This document shows, one piece after another, positions 1 through 5,107 of a stretch of 5,107 nucleotides of DNA. The notes beneath the pieces are model-generated. The model was not told where the DNA came from. It did not search any database and saw nothing but the letters and a program-made list of their open reading frames with translations. The position numbers and the translations under genes were made by a program. Every line of letters begins with the position of its first letter. Position 1 is the first letter of the stretch. Source of the DNA: Betaproteobacteria bacterium (GTDB lineage: Bacteria > Pseudomonadota > Gammaproteobacteria > Burkholderiales > SG8-41); contig JAKFUJ010000257.1 in assembly GCA_021732805.1 (NCBI GenBank), positions 1-5,107 on the forward strand, given 5' to 3'.

Positions 1-184
1 CGTCGGCGGATTCGGTCTCGGCGGCTGCGAGGCGTATCCGGGTGTGTTCGGCTTGTTCGCCGGATTTGCCGACGACGCAAAAGTGGATGACGGATTTCTG
101 AAACTGCCTGACCGGCCGGGCATCGGTTTTGAAGCGCAGAATCAGTTGTATGCCACAATGCGTCAGCTTGTGGTGGGCCTATAA
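1..184 (+). CDS. Mandelate racemase/muconate lactonizing enzyme family protein, C-terminal end (partial)
   Basis: Only the last 60 codons are present. The reading frame enters at base 2, ends at TAA 182-184, and the start lies outside the window. The visible tail carries the usual end of the enolase-superfamily barrel: a conserved Glu in the context CEAYPG (Glu codon at 29-31), then DGFLKLPDRPGIGFE. This matches the 'dG.l.lPd.PGlG.e' signature that closes MR/MLE proteins. Family members abstract a proton alpha to a carboxylate, using a Mg2+ site in the barrel, and act as dehydratases, racemases or cycloisomerases of acid sugars, hydroxy acids or muconates. The metal ligands and catalytic Lys/His would lie in the missing part, so the subgroup and substrate cannot be named. 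The binding-protein gene starts 20 bp downstream with no terminator between them, which suggests co-transcription. Family call is from motif recognition; function is inferred. Confidence 0.78.
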   Translation, partial: VGGFGLGGCEAYPGVFGLFAGFADDAKVDDGFLKLPDRPGIGFEAQNQLYATMRQLVVGL

Positions 185-195
185 AAATCAACGGT

Positions 196-200
196 GGAGG
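196..200 (+). promoter_or_regulatory. Ribosome binding site for the Bug-type binding protein
   Basis: GGAGG lies 4 nt before the ATG at 205. The spacing is short but the match is good. It fixes this ATG as the start and gives a protein that opens with a normal signal peptide. Confidence 0.7.
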
Positions 201-204
201 AAGC

Positions 205-1170
205 ATGCTCAACACGAAACTGGCGATATTGCTGGCAATGTCCCTCGCGTATGCGGTATCCGCCGCCGCCGCGGAAAAATTTCCGGTGAAACCGGTACGC
301 ATCGTCGTGCCGTTCTCCGCCGCCGGGCCGGCCGATTTTGTCGCGCGGTTGATCGGGCAGAAACTCACCGAAGAATGGGGGCAGACGACCGTGATCGATA
401 ACCGCGGCGGTGCGGGCGGCAACATCGGTACCGAAATTGCGGCGCGATCGGCTGCCGACGGCTATACGCTGATGATGCATTCGACGGCGTTCGTGGTGAA
501 CCCGACGCTGTTCGGCAAGGTGCCGTACGATGTATTCAAGGATTTCGCGCCGGTGTCGCTGACAACGACATCGGCGCTGATTTTTGTCGCGCACCCCTCG
601 TTGCCGGCGAAAAACATGCGCGATATTGTCGCGCTGGCCAAGTCATCTCCGCCGTTCAACTATGCGTCGCCCGGAACCGGGACGCTGGGCCATCTCGGCG
701 CCGAGCTTTTTGCTTCAATCGCCGGTATCAAGCTGCAGCATATTCCGTACAAAGGAGCCGCCCCCGCGGTGATCGATCTGCTCGCCGGCCAGGTCAAGTT
801 CGGCATGCCGGCGGTGCCGCCGGTGGTGCCGCATCTCAAGACCAAAAGGCTGGTCGGTCTTGGCGTGACAAGTCTGAAGCCGCTGGCGTTACTGCCCGAG
901 GTGCCGTCGGTGGCCGAAAGCGGTTTTCCGGGTTACAGGGTGGACAACATGTACGGCATACTTGCGCCTGCCGGCACGCCGCCGGCAAGGGTTCGTGAAC
1001 TGCATGCGGCGATCGCCAAAGTGCTGGCGCAGCCGGATATCCGCGAGAAACTCATCGCGCAGGGATTCGATGTGGTAAGCAGCAGTCCCGGGGAATTCGC
1101 GGATTTCCTCAAAGTCGAGTTCGATCAATGGGGAAAAGTCGTCCGCGAGTCGGGCGCAAAGGTCAATTAA
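205..1170 (+). CDS. Tripartite tricarboxylate transporter substrate-binding protein (Bug/TctC family)
   Basis: Periplasmic solute-binding protein of 321 residues, the normal length for the Bug family. Residues 1-23 form a Sec signal peptide: Lys5, a hydrophobic core at 6-18, and an Ala run at 20-23 with likely cleavage before Glu24. The mature protein opens with the family signature FPVKPVRIVVPF (26-37), followed by the ligand-binding loop SAAGPAD (38-44) and AR at 47-48. The second signature follows at 63-89: VIDNRGGAGGNIG, then aaDGYTL. Known Bug proteins capture carboxylates such as tricarboxylates, amino acids, nicotinate or aromatic acids, and deliver them to a TctA/TctB permease. Neither permease gene is in the window, so this is an orphan Bug protein, common in Betaproteobacteria. 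The loop has Ala40 where many homologues have the first Gly of a Gly-Gly pair. The gene follows the MR/MLE-type gene by 20 bp, so the ligand may be that enzyme's substrate; this is inference. Confidence 0.93.
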   Translation: MLNTKLAILLAMSLAYAVSAAAAEKFPVKPVRIVVPFSAAGPADFVARLIGQKLTEEWGQTTVIDNRGGAGGNIGTEIAARSAADGYTLMMHSTAFVVNPTLFGKVPYDVFKDFAPVSLTTTSALIFVAHPSLPAKNMRDIVALAKSSPPFNYASPGTGTLGHLGAELFASIAGIKLQHIPYKGAAPAVIDLLAGQVKFGMPAVPPVVPHLKTKRLVGLGVTSLKPLALLPEVPSVAESGFPGYRVDNMYGILAPAGTPPARVRELHAAIAKVLAQPDIREKLIAQGFDVVSSSPGEFADFLKVEFDQWGKVVRESGAKVN

Positions 1171-1222
1171 AGTTATAAACTGCTGCCAACGTAAATTTTC
1201 CACGCATCATCACCGCATTACC

Positions 1223-1864
1223 GTGAAAAAACTGCAACACCTGTTTGACAGCAACCGTAACTGGTCGGAGCGCATCCGCCGCCAGGATCCGGATTTTTTC
1301 AAAAAACTCGCGCAGCAGCAGTCGCCGGAATACCTGTGGATCGGCTGCTCCGACAGCCGGGTGCCGGCCAATGAGATCGTCGATCTGCTGCCCGGTGAGC
1401 TGTTCGTGCATCGCAACGTCGCCAACGTCGTCACCCACACCGATCTCAACTGCCTGTCGGTGATCCAGTTCGCGGTGGATGTGTTGAAGGTCAAACACGT
1501 CATTGTCGTCGGTCATTACGGCTGCAGCGGCGTCGGTGCTGCGCTGCGCGGCGATCGCATCGGCTTGAGCGACAACTGGCTGCGTCACGTGCAGGATGTA
1601 CGGCAGAAGCACGAAGCCCGTTTGATGGCGCTGGATCAGACGCGGCGCCCCGATCATCTGTGTGAGCTCAATGTCATCGAGCAGGCGGTCAACGTCTGCC
1701 AGACCACCATCGTGCGTGATGCCTGGGAGCGCGGGCAGCCGCTGCAGGTGCATGGCTGGGTCTACGGCCTGAAAGACGGCCTGGTCCGGGACATGAATTA
1801 CAGCGTCAGCAGCCCGGAACAAGCGTCATCAGTCTACGAGTCAGCGCTGTCCGGATTGTCCTGA
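1223..1864 (+). CDS. can: Beta-class carbonic anhydrase (type II, Can-like)
   Basis: Cytoplasmic zinc enzyme that interconverts CO2 and bicarbonate; 213 residues, close to E. coli Can. All catalytic residues are visible: Cys42, Asp44 and Arg46 in CSDSRVP, and His98 and Cys101 in GHYGCSG. Cys42, His98 and Cys101 are the zinc ligands, and Asp44/Arg46 form the gating dyad. Trp39, Arg64 and Tyr181 sit at exactly the numbers of the non-catalytic bicarbonate pocket described for the Haemophilus influenzae enzyme, so an allosteric, pH-sensitive type II enzyme is expected. The start is GTG. There is no in-frame ATG or GTG between it and the preceding gene's stop, and starting here reproduces the family numbering without a gap. 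No Shine-Dalgarno sequence is visible, so translation may be weak. The gene lies 52 bp after the Bug gene. A TATAAA at 1174-1179 could be a -10 box of its own promoter, but no matching -35 is seen. It converges with the CoA-transferase gene. Confidence 0.95.
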   Translation: MKKLQHLFDSNRNWSERIRRQDPDFFKKLAQQQSPEYLWIGCSDSRVPANEIVDLLPGELFVHRNVANVVTHTDLNCLSVIQFAVDVLKVKHVIVVGHYGCSGVGAALRGDRIGLSDNWLRHVQDVRQKHEARLMALDQTRRPDHLCELNVIEQAVNVCQTTIVRDAWERGQPLQVHGWVYGLKDGLVRDMNYSVSSPEQASSVYESALSGLS

Positions 1865-1869
1865 AGTTC

Positions 1870-1890
1870 AATTCGGCATGCAGCCGGGTT
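1870..1890 (+). terminator. Possible weak terminator hairpin between convergent genes
   Basis: An 8-bp stem (1870-1877 with 1883-1890) encloses the loop ATGCA. Its core is CGGC/GCCG, and two of the outer pairs are U·G in plus-strand RNA. It exactly fills the gap between the carbonic anhydrase stop (1864) and the last base of the CoA-transferase (1891). No proper U-tract follows, so intrinsic termination is uncertain. In minus-strand RNA the two wobble pairs become A/C mismatches, so any effect should favour the plus strand. Confidence 0.3.
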
Positions 1891-3120
1891 TCAGATGATG
1901 CCGGCGCCGCGCAATGCGGCAATCTCGGCGTCGCTTTTACCGAGCAGTCCCCGTAGCACTTCTTCCGTATGTTCACCGAGCAGCGGCGGCGGCACGCTGT
2001 AATCCAGCGGCGTGCGCGAATATTTGATCGGATTGGCCACCAGCGGCACGGTTCCCGCCAGCGGATGCGGCACATCAATCTGCATGCGGCGATGCTTGAT
2101 CTGCGGATTGGCGAATACTTCATTGAGTTTGTGGATGGGGCTGCACGGCACGCCCAGCGGTTCCAGCACGGCGATCCATTCCGCGGTGGTTTTGCGTTGC
2201 ATTGCCGGCGCAATCGCGGCGATGCAGGCGTCGCGGTTGGCGATGCGCAATGCGTTGCTGGCGAAACGCGGATCATCGCCGGTTTCCGCGACACCCGCGG
2301 CATCACAGAAACGTTTGAACTGGCCGTCATTGCCGACGGCCAGGATCAGATCGCCATCCTGCGTCGGGAACGTCTGGTAGGGCACGACATTGGGATGCGC
2401 ATTGCCCATGCGTTCCGGAATCTGGCCACCAACGAGATAATTGCTGTTCTGGTTGGCCAGCCACGCGACCTGGGTGTCGAGCAGCGCCATGTCGATGTAC
2501 TGGCCGCGGCCGCTGTTGTTGCGCTCCTGCAATGCGGCGAGGACGGCGACGCCGGAATACATGCCGGTCATCAGATCGGCAATGGCGACGCCGGCTTTCT
2601 GCGGTCCGCCGCCGGGCAGATCGTCGCGTTCACCGGTGATGCTCATCAGGCCGCCCATGCCCTGCACCATGAAGTCATAACCGGCGCGGTCTTTCAGCGG
2701 GCCGTCCTGGCCGAAGCCGGTGATCGAGCAATAGATCAATCGCGGGTTCAGCGCCGACAGCGCGGCGTAATCCAGGTTGTAGCGTTTCAGGTCGCCGACC
2801 TTGTAATTTTCCAGCAGGATGTCGGCGTGCTGCGCCAGTTCACGCGCGATGGCCTGGCCTTCGGGTTTGGCGATGTCCAGCGTGATCGACTGTTTGCCGC
2901 GATTCGCGCTGAGGTAATACGCGGATTCCGTGGTGTCGCGGCCATCCCGGTCTTTCAGGAACGGCGGGCCCCAGCCGCGGGTGTCGTCACCCTTGCCGGG
3001 ACGCTCGACCTTGATCACGTCGGCGCCGAGATCGGCGAACAGTTGCCCGCACCACGGCCCGGCGAGGATGCGGCTCAGGTCGAGCACGCGTATGCCGGAC
3101 AACGGTTTGTTCATGGTCAT
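1891..3120 (-). CDS. CaiB/BaiF family (class III) CoA-transferase
   Basis: Moves coenzyme A from an acyl-CoA donor to a carboxylic acid acceptor. Relatives act on carnitine, oxalate, malate, benzylsuccinate and glutarate. The protein is 409 residues, the usual family length. The N-terminal signature PLSGIRVLDLSRILAGPW (6-23) is followed by FADLGADVIKVERPG (28-42), both typical of the CoA-binding Rossmann part. The motif KAGVAIADLMTG holds the likely catalytic Asp182, equivalent to Asp169 of formyl-CoA transferase, which forms the aspartyl-CoA thioester. The tail LLGEHTEEVLRGLLG is also standard. Two ATGs lie 6 bp apart (3120 and 3114). Neither has a good Shine-Dalgarno, and a weak GAAG is better spaced for 3114. 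The frame stays open up to 3207, but that would overlap the upstream gene and add residues with no family counterpart. It follows the AhpD-like gene by 19 bp, so the two are probably co-transcribed. Donor and acceptor cannot be assigned. Confidence 0.94.
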   Translation of the reverse strand: MTMNKPLSGIRVLDLSRILAGPWCGQLFADLGADVIKVERPGKGDDTRGWGPPFLKDRDGRDTTESAYYLSANRGKQSITLDIAKPEGQAIARELAQHADILLENYKVGDLKRYNLDYAALSALNPRLIYCSITGFGQDGPLKDRAGYDFMVQGMGGLMSITGERDDLPGGGPQKAGVAIADLMTGMYSGVAVLAALQERNNSGRGQYIDMALLDTQVAWLANQNSNYLVGGQIPERMGNAHPNVVPYQTFPTQDGDLILAVGNDGQFKRFCDAAGVAETGDDPRFASNALRIANRDACIAAIAPAMQRKTTAEWIAVLEPLGVPCSPIHKLNEVFANPQIKHRRMQIDVPHPLAGTVPLVANPIKYSRTPLDYSVPPPLLGEHTEEVLRGLLGKSDAEIAALRGAGII

Positions 3121-3139
3121 GACTTCAGCAAAGGCATGC

Positions 3140-3706
3140 TCATGAGGCCCCGGACGGCAGGTGCGCGGCAGCCAGCGCTTCCGGCTCGGCGTCGATTTGC
3201 AGCGCATCGTTGAAGCGGTTGAAAAAGCCGCACAGCGCGATGCGCAGCGTCAATTCCACGATCTGCGCTTCCGTGAAGTGTTCGCGCAGGCGGTCGAACA
3301 TCCTGTCGCGGATGCGCTGGGGTGTATTGGTGACTGCGACCGTGTATTCGACCACCAGCTTGTCAACATCGTCGAACTCCGGATGATCGGCGTAGTCGAG
3401 TATATTGCCCACGCCGGCTTCGGTGACGCCTTCCACCACCAGCATCGGCGTGTGATGCGCCACGCAGTAATGGCATTCGTTCAGTCTGGATACTGCGACG
3501 ATGGCGAGTTCAATGTAACGCCGCGGCACGTTCTGCTGCTCGCGCAGTTCAAGCAGCATGCCCATCAGATGCCTGACCGATGACGGCACATGGGCGAATA
3601 CGCCGACCTGATTGCGGAATGGCCCGTAGCCCCCGGCAAAGCGCAGATAGGTGTCTTTTACATCCGGTGCCACCGCCTCGGGTGGTATGTCTTTGACTCG
3701 GGCCAT
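3140..3706 (-). CDS. Carboxymuconolactone decarboxylase / AhpD-like family protein
   Basis: An all-helical protein of 188 residues from the family that includes AhpD (alkylhydroperoxidase) and gamma-carboxymuconolactone decarboxylase. The core motif ECHYCVAHH gives Cys78, Cys81 and His85, with Glu66 twelve residues before Cys78. This spacing equals Glu118, Cys130, Cys133 and His137 of mycobacterial AhpD. AhpD His132 is replaced by Tyr80, and a His sits one position earlier at 79. The CxxC argues for a thiol-disulphide or peroxidase-type activity rather than true decarboxylation, but this is inference and the partner is unknown. The ATG at 3706 has AGGGA 8 nt upstream. It is the first gene of a two-gene minus-strand operon with the CoA-transferase, and is divergent from the Rieske oxygenase gene 195 bp away. 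There are no signal peptide or membrane segments, so a cytoplasmic location is expected. Confidence 0.88.
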   Translation of the reverse strand: MARVKDIPPEAVAPDVKDTYLRFAGGYGPFRNQVGVFAHVPSSVRHLMGMLLELREQQNVPRRYIELAIVAVSRLNECHYCVAHHTPMLVVEGVTEAGVGNILDYADHPEFDDVDKLVVEYTVAVTNTPQRIRDRMFDRLREHFTEAQIVELTLRIALCGFFNRFNDALQIDAEPEALAAAHLPSGAS

Positions 3707-3714
3707 GACGTTTT

Positions 3715-3719
3715 TCCCT
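3715..3719 (-). promoter_or_regulatory. Ribosome binding site for the AhpD-like gene
   Basis: AGGGA on the minus strand lies 8 nt before the ATG at 3706. It supports this start codon. Confidence 0.55.
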
Positions 3720-3738
3720 GGGTTACGGATTCCCGCCT

Positions 3739-3744
3739 ATTTTA
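3739..3744 (-). promoter_or_regulatory. Possible -10 box for the AhpD-like/CoA-transferase operon
   Basis: The minus strand reads TAAAAT here, a 5 of 6 match to the sigma-70 -10 consensus, about 32 bp before the start codon. The position is sensible, but no recognisable -35 lies 16-18 bp upstream, so this is only a candidate. Confidence 0.22.
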
Positions 3745-3835
3745 GAGCATCAGGTTGAGCGCGCCGCGCCGCCAGTCATCATGCTTGCTTATGCGGCGCA
3801 TCACCAAATACGTTTTCCCGACGCGCATGATTTGA

Positions 3836-3856
3836 GCTATGGTAATACCTGATAGC
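3836..3856. promoter_or_regulatory. Dyad-symmetric operator candidate upstream of the Rieske oxygenase (FadR/GntR-like)
   Basis: The outer arms GCTAT (3836-3840) and ATAGC (3852-3856) enclose a perfect inner palindrome GGTA-A-TACC (3841-3849), with a 2-nt TG offset at 3850-3851. The block from 3840 to 3850 fits 't.GTa.tAC.a', the published operator pattern of FadR-subfamily GntR regulators, at all fixed positions but the last. GntR-type VanR repressors control vanillate demethylase genes in several bacteria, which makes the location suggestive. The dyad ends 45 bp before the oxygenase ATG and lies in the shared divergent region, so it could act on both promoters. TATGGT at 3838-3843 might be an overlapping -10. 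No regulator gene is present in the window; binding is inferred from symmetry alone. Confidence 0.42.
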
Positions 3857-3887
3857 CGATGATGAACTTCGCCGGATCGGGCGTGAC

Positions 3888-3893
3888 AGGAGG
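3888..3893 (+). promoter_or_regulatory. Strong ribosome binding site for the Rieske oxygenase
   Basis: A perfect AGGAGG lies 8 nt before the ATG at 3902, with an A-rich spacer. It is the best ribosome binding site in the window and predicts efficient translation. A short GC hairpin (CGCC 3870-3873 with GGCG 3880-3883) lies just upstream and does not cover it. Confidence 0.85.
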
Positions 3894-3901
3894 AAAAAAA
3901 C

Positions 3902-4984
3902 ATGATCGCAAACAGTTTTGTTGAAAACGCGTGGTATGTGGCCGGCATGTCCGGCGAGATCAAGGTAAACGAGTTGCAGGGCCAGATCATCTGCAAAAAG
4001 CCGGTCGTGCTGTGGCGCACGCAGGAAGGCAAGGTCGTCGCTTTCGATGACCGCTGCGTACACAAGCGCATGCCGCTGTCGTGCGGCAAGATACTGGCGA
4101 ACGGCACCCTCGAATGCGCTTATCACGGCTTTGCCTACGACGGCAACGGCAAGTGCGTGAACATTCCTTCGCAGACCGATCTGCCGATTCCGAGCCGGGC
4201 AAAGCTGAAACCATATCCGGTTGTCGAGCAGGACGGCGTGGTGTGGATCTGGCCCGGCAATCCCGACCAGATGGGCAAGGCGCGCGCGCCGCGCACCCCG
4301 GAACTGGTCAGCGACGGCTGGGAAAGTTATACCTGTCCGCCGATGAAAATCCCGGCCAATTACCGCCTGCTGATCGAAAACCTGCTCGACATCACGCACT
4401 TCTATCCGCTGCACGACGGCAACATCGGCGATCTCACCAACAGCAAGATTCCGATTGAATTCATCGAGCAGGAGGTCGAAGGCAACCCTTCGGTCAAGAC
4501 CGTGCGTGAAATTCACGGCTACCGGCATCCGCCATTTCTGGTGGACTGGTTCGGCTACGAAACGGTGGATCGCATCCATACCCATCAGTTGTCGAGCCCG
4601 GGCCTGACGCGGGTGCAATTGCGCTGCGCCCCTCCCGGCAAGCTCGGCTCCGATGCCGAGCGCGGCTATATCCTGCATCACTCGCACACGCCGACCGATG
4701 AACGCAGTCATGTCTGGCGCTGGACGGTCACCGTCAAAAAAGGCCAGCCCAGCCTGCAGGCCGGTGTGCCTTCAATTGAGCGCATCAAGGAGATGTTCCC
4801 GGCGGTGGTGGACCAGGATCGCTGGGCGCTTGAGCGTCAACAGCACATGTTCGATCTGCCGGAGGACGATTATCAGGAAGTGCATCTGCGCTCCGACAAA
4901 TCGATACTCATCGTGCGCAAGATTCTCGATGCGCTGGAGCGCGGCATTGCCAAGGAACCCGGCAAGTCCTGGCTGGCGGCCTAG
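3902..4984 (+). CDS. Rieske non-heme iron oxygenase, alpha subunit (VanA/dicamba-monooxygenase-like)
   Basis: Terminal oxygenase of 360 residues, similar in length to vanillate demethylase VanA and dicamba monooxygenase. The N-terminal Rieske domain (about 5-118) shows Cys52-x-His54 and Cys72-x2-His75, the ligands of the [2Fe-2S] cluster. The C-terminal catalytic domain has the mononuclear iron motif: Asn160, Asp163 (the electron-bridging Asp), His166 and His171 within ENLLDITHFYPLH. Asp306 in VVDQDRW is the probable third iron ligand by position. Such enzymes use O2 and electrons from a reductase to hydroxylate or O-demethylate aromatic acids. The substrate is unknown, and calling this VanA would go beyond the evidence. 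The start is fixed by a strong AGGAGG. No reductase or ferredoxin gene adjoins it. The stop TAG is part of a CTAG, beyond which AT-rich, probably mobile DNA begins, so the operon may have been cut there. No inactivating change is visible. Confidence 0.93.
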   Translation: MIANSFVENAWYVAGMSGEIKVNELQGQIICKKPVVLWRTQEGKVVAFDDRCVHKRMPLSCGKILANGTLECAYHGFAYDGNGKCVNIPSQTDLPIPSRAKLKPYPVVEQDGVVWIWPGNPDQMGKARAPRTPELVSDGWESYTCPPMKIPANYRLLIENLLDITHFYPLHDGNIGDLTNSKIPIEFIEQEVEGNPSVKTVREIHGYRHPPFLVDWFGYETVDRIHTHQLSSPGLTRVQLRCAPPGKLGSDAERGYILHHSHTPTDERSHVWRWTVTVKKGQPSLQAGVPSIERIKEMFPAVVDQDRWALERQQHMFDLPEDDYQEVHLRSDKSILIVRKILDALERGIAKEPGKSWLAA

Positions 4985-4988
4985 TATA

Positions 4989-5021
4989 TTAACACATAAA
5001 TAACGATATATATTTTATACT
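4989..5021 (+). promoter_or_regulatory. AT-rich promoter candidate for the right-edge ORF
   Basis: TTAACA (4989-4994) matches the -35 consensus at 5 of 6 positions. Candidate -10 boxes are TATTTT (5011-5016, 16-bp spacer), TATATT (5009-5014, 14 bp) and TATACT (5016-5021, 21 bp). The best hexamers do not have the best spacing, so the exact -10 is undecided, but a promoter somewhere in this stretch is likely. Confidence 0.35.
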
Positions 5022-5042
5022 GCCGCATATCCACTTCAAGAT

Positions 5043-5048
5043 GAGGAG
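5043..5048 (+). promoter_or_regulatory. Ribosome binding site for the right-edge ORF
   Basis: GAGGAG lies 6 nt before the ATG at 5055. It is the main evidence that the short right-edge ORF is a real gene start. Confidence 0.65.
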
Positions 5049-5054
5049 TTGGTC

Positions 5055-5107
5055 ATGCGACAGACTGAATTGCACCTTAGCGCTAAGGATCGCGAGTTGG
5101 TTGAATC
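5055..5107 (+). CDS. Start of a probable IS630-type transposase or other HTH protein (partial)
   Basis: Only 18 residues are visible, MRQTELHLSAKDRELVES, before the window ends; the last codon is incomplete but can only be Ser. The opening resembles the N-terminus of IS630-family transposases, where a short strand and a charged helix lead into a helix-turn-helix. This is recognition from a very short stretch, so the family call is tentative. The start is supported by GAGGAG 6 nt upstream, and the position directly after an AT-rich junction fits a mobile element. An unrelated small HTH regulator is the main alternative. The catalytic DDE residues would be downstream and cannot be checked. Confidence 0.5.
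   Translation, partial: MRQTELHLSAKDRELVE

Larger units (their letters stand above)
4984..5107 (+). mobile_element. Possible left end of an IS630-type insertion sequence
   Basis: Base composition changes sharply after the oxygenase stop codon: 4985-5020 is nearly all A/T, unlike the rest of the window. A new ORF with its own ribosome binding site begins at 5055 and resembles an IS630-type transposase start. The junction lies in CTAG (4981-4984), and IS630 is known to insert at CTAG and duplicate the TA. The right end, the second TA and the terminal inverted repeat partner are outside the window, so the left boundary is a guess from the target rule. Confidence 0.38.

Noticed and set aside
1171..1181. 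AGTT-ATA-AACT palindrome right after the Bug stop codon, considered as a terminator or operator.
   Set aside because: A 4-bp arm with a 3-nt centre is too small for either, and no U-tract follows it.
1163..1822. A 219-codon minus-strand frame opposite the carbonic anhydrase, and similar frames opposite the Bug gene (163-594) and the AhpD-like gene (3161-3583).
   Set aside because: All are in the same register as their sense gene and are explained by avoidance of TTA, CTA and TCA. None has a good ribosome binding site or family signature.
3121..3207. A longer start for the CoA-transferase at 3207.
   Set aside because: It would overlap the upstream AhpD-like gene by 68 bp and add 29 residues of Arg/Pro-rich sequence with no counterpart in the family, which normally begins just before the PLSGIRVLDL motif.
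1969..3213. A 414-codon open frame on the plus strand, antisense to the CoA-transferase.
   Set aside because: It is in exact codon register with the real gene, so its stops could only come from sense TTA, CTA and TCA codons, which are rare in GC-rich genes. The translation shows no family motif, while the sense frame shows a complete CoA-transferase.
3761..3799. GCGCCGC / GCGGCGC inverted repeat with a 25-nt loop, and the small palindrome ATGC-GGC-GCAT at 3791-3801.
   Set aside because: Short GC-rich arms recur easily at this base composition, and a second overlapping GCGCCGC at 3766-3772 shows low complexity. Much weaker than the dyad at 3836-3856.
3779..4711. A 310-codon minus-strand frame opposite the Rieske oxygenase.
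   Set aside because: It has the same register effect as the antisense frame of the CoA-transferase. It also covers the divergent control region and has no recognisable motif.
4983..5021. Inverted repeat AGTATA / TATACT around a 27-nt AT-rich loop, considered as a terminator for the oxygenase.
   Set aside because: The arms are only 6 bp, nearly all A/T, with a long loop and no U-tract. Chance in AT-rich DNA is the simpler reading.

Overview
The window is GC-rich coding DNA (by eye around 60% G+C), tightly packed, with one short AT-rich stretch near the right end. The content (a Bug/TctC-type periplasmic binding protein without its membrane partners, an enolase-superfamily protein, a class III CoA-transferase, an AhpD-like protein and a VanA-like Rieske oxygenase) is typical of a betaproteobacterium, probably Burkholderiales-like. 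That assignment is inference from gene families and base composition; there is no rRNA or other phylogenetic marker here.

Layout, left to right. (1) Bases 1-184 hold the last 60 codons of a mandelate racemase/muconate lactonizing enzyme-type protein. It is followed 20 bp later by a complete Bug-type solute-binding protein (205-1170), and the two look like one transcription unit for taking up and converting an organic acid. (2) A GTG-started beta-carbonic anhydrase (1223-1864) follows on the same strand. It carries the full zinc site and the Trp39/Arg64/Tyr181 allosteric bicarbonate site of type II enzymes. A small hairpin (1870-1890) fills the gap to the convergent gene. (3) On the minus strand, a carboxymuconolactone decarboxylase/AhpD-like protein (3706-3140) and a CaiB/BaiF CoA-transferase (3120-1891) form a two-gene operon with a 19-bp gap. 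(4) A 195-bp divergent intergenic region separates that operon from a plus-strand Rieske oxygenase (3902-4984). Just upstream of the oxygenase is a clear dyad that resembles a FadR-type GntR operator. (5) After the oxygenase stop codon the composition shifts abruptly to AT-rich. A new ORF starts at 5055 with a good ribosome binding site and runs off the window. Its 18 visible residues resemble the start of an IS630-type transposase, and the oxygenase stop codon lies inside a CTAG, the preferred IS630 target.

The divergent Rieske oxygenase / AhpD-like / CoA-transferase set could be a small catabolic unit in which an aromatic or methoxylated acid is oxidised or demethylated and an acid is activated to a CoA thioester. 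The substrate cannot be read from the sequence. No reductase for the Rieske oxygenase, no TctA/TctB membrane proteins and no regulator gene are present in the window. All genes appear intact apart from the two cut by the window edges. I found no tRNA, rRNA, CRISPR array or riboswitch, and no gene-free stretch longer than 300 bases.
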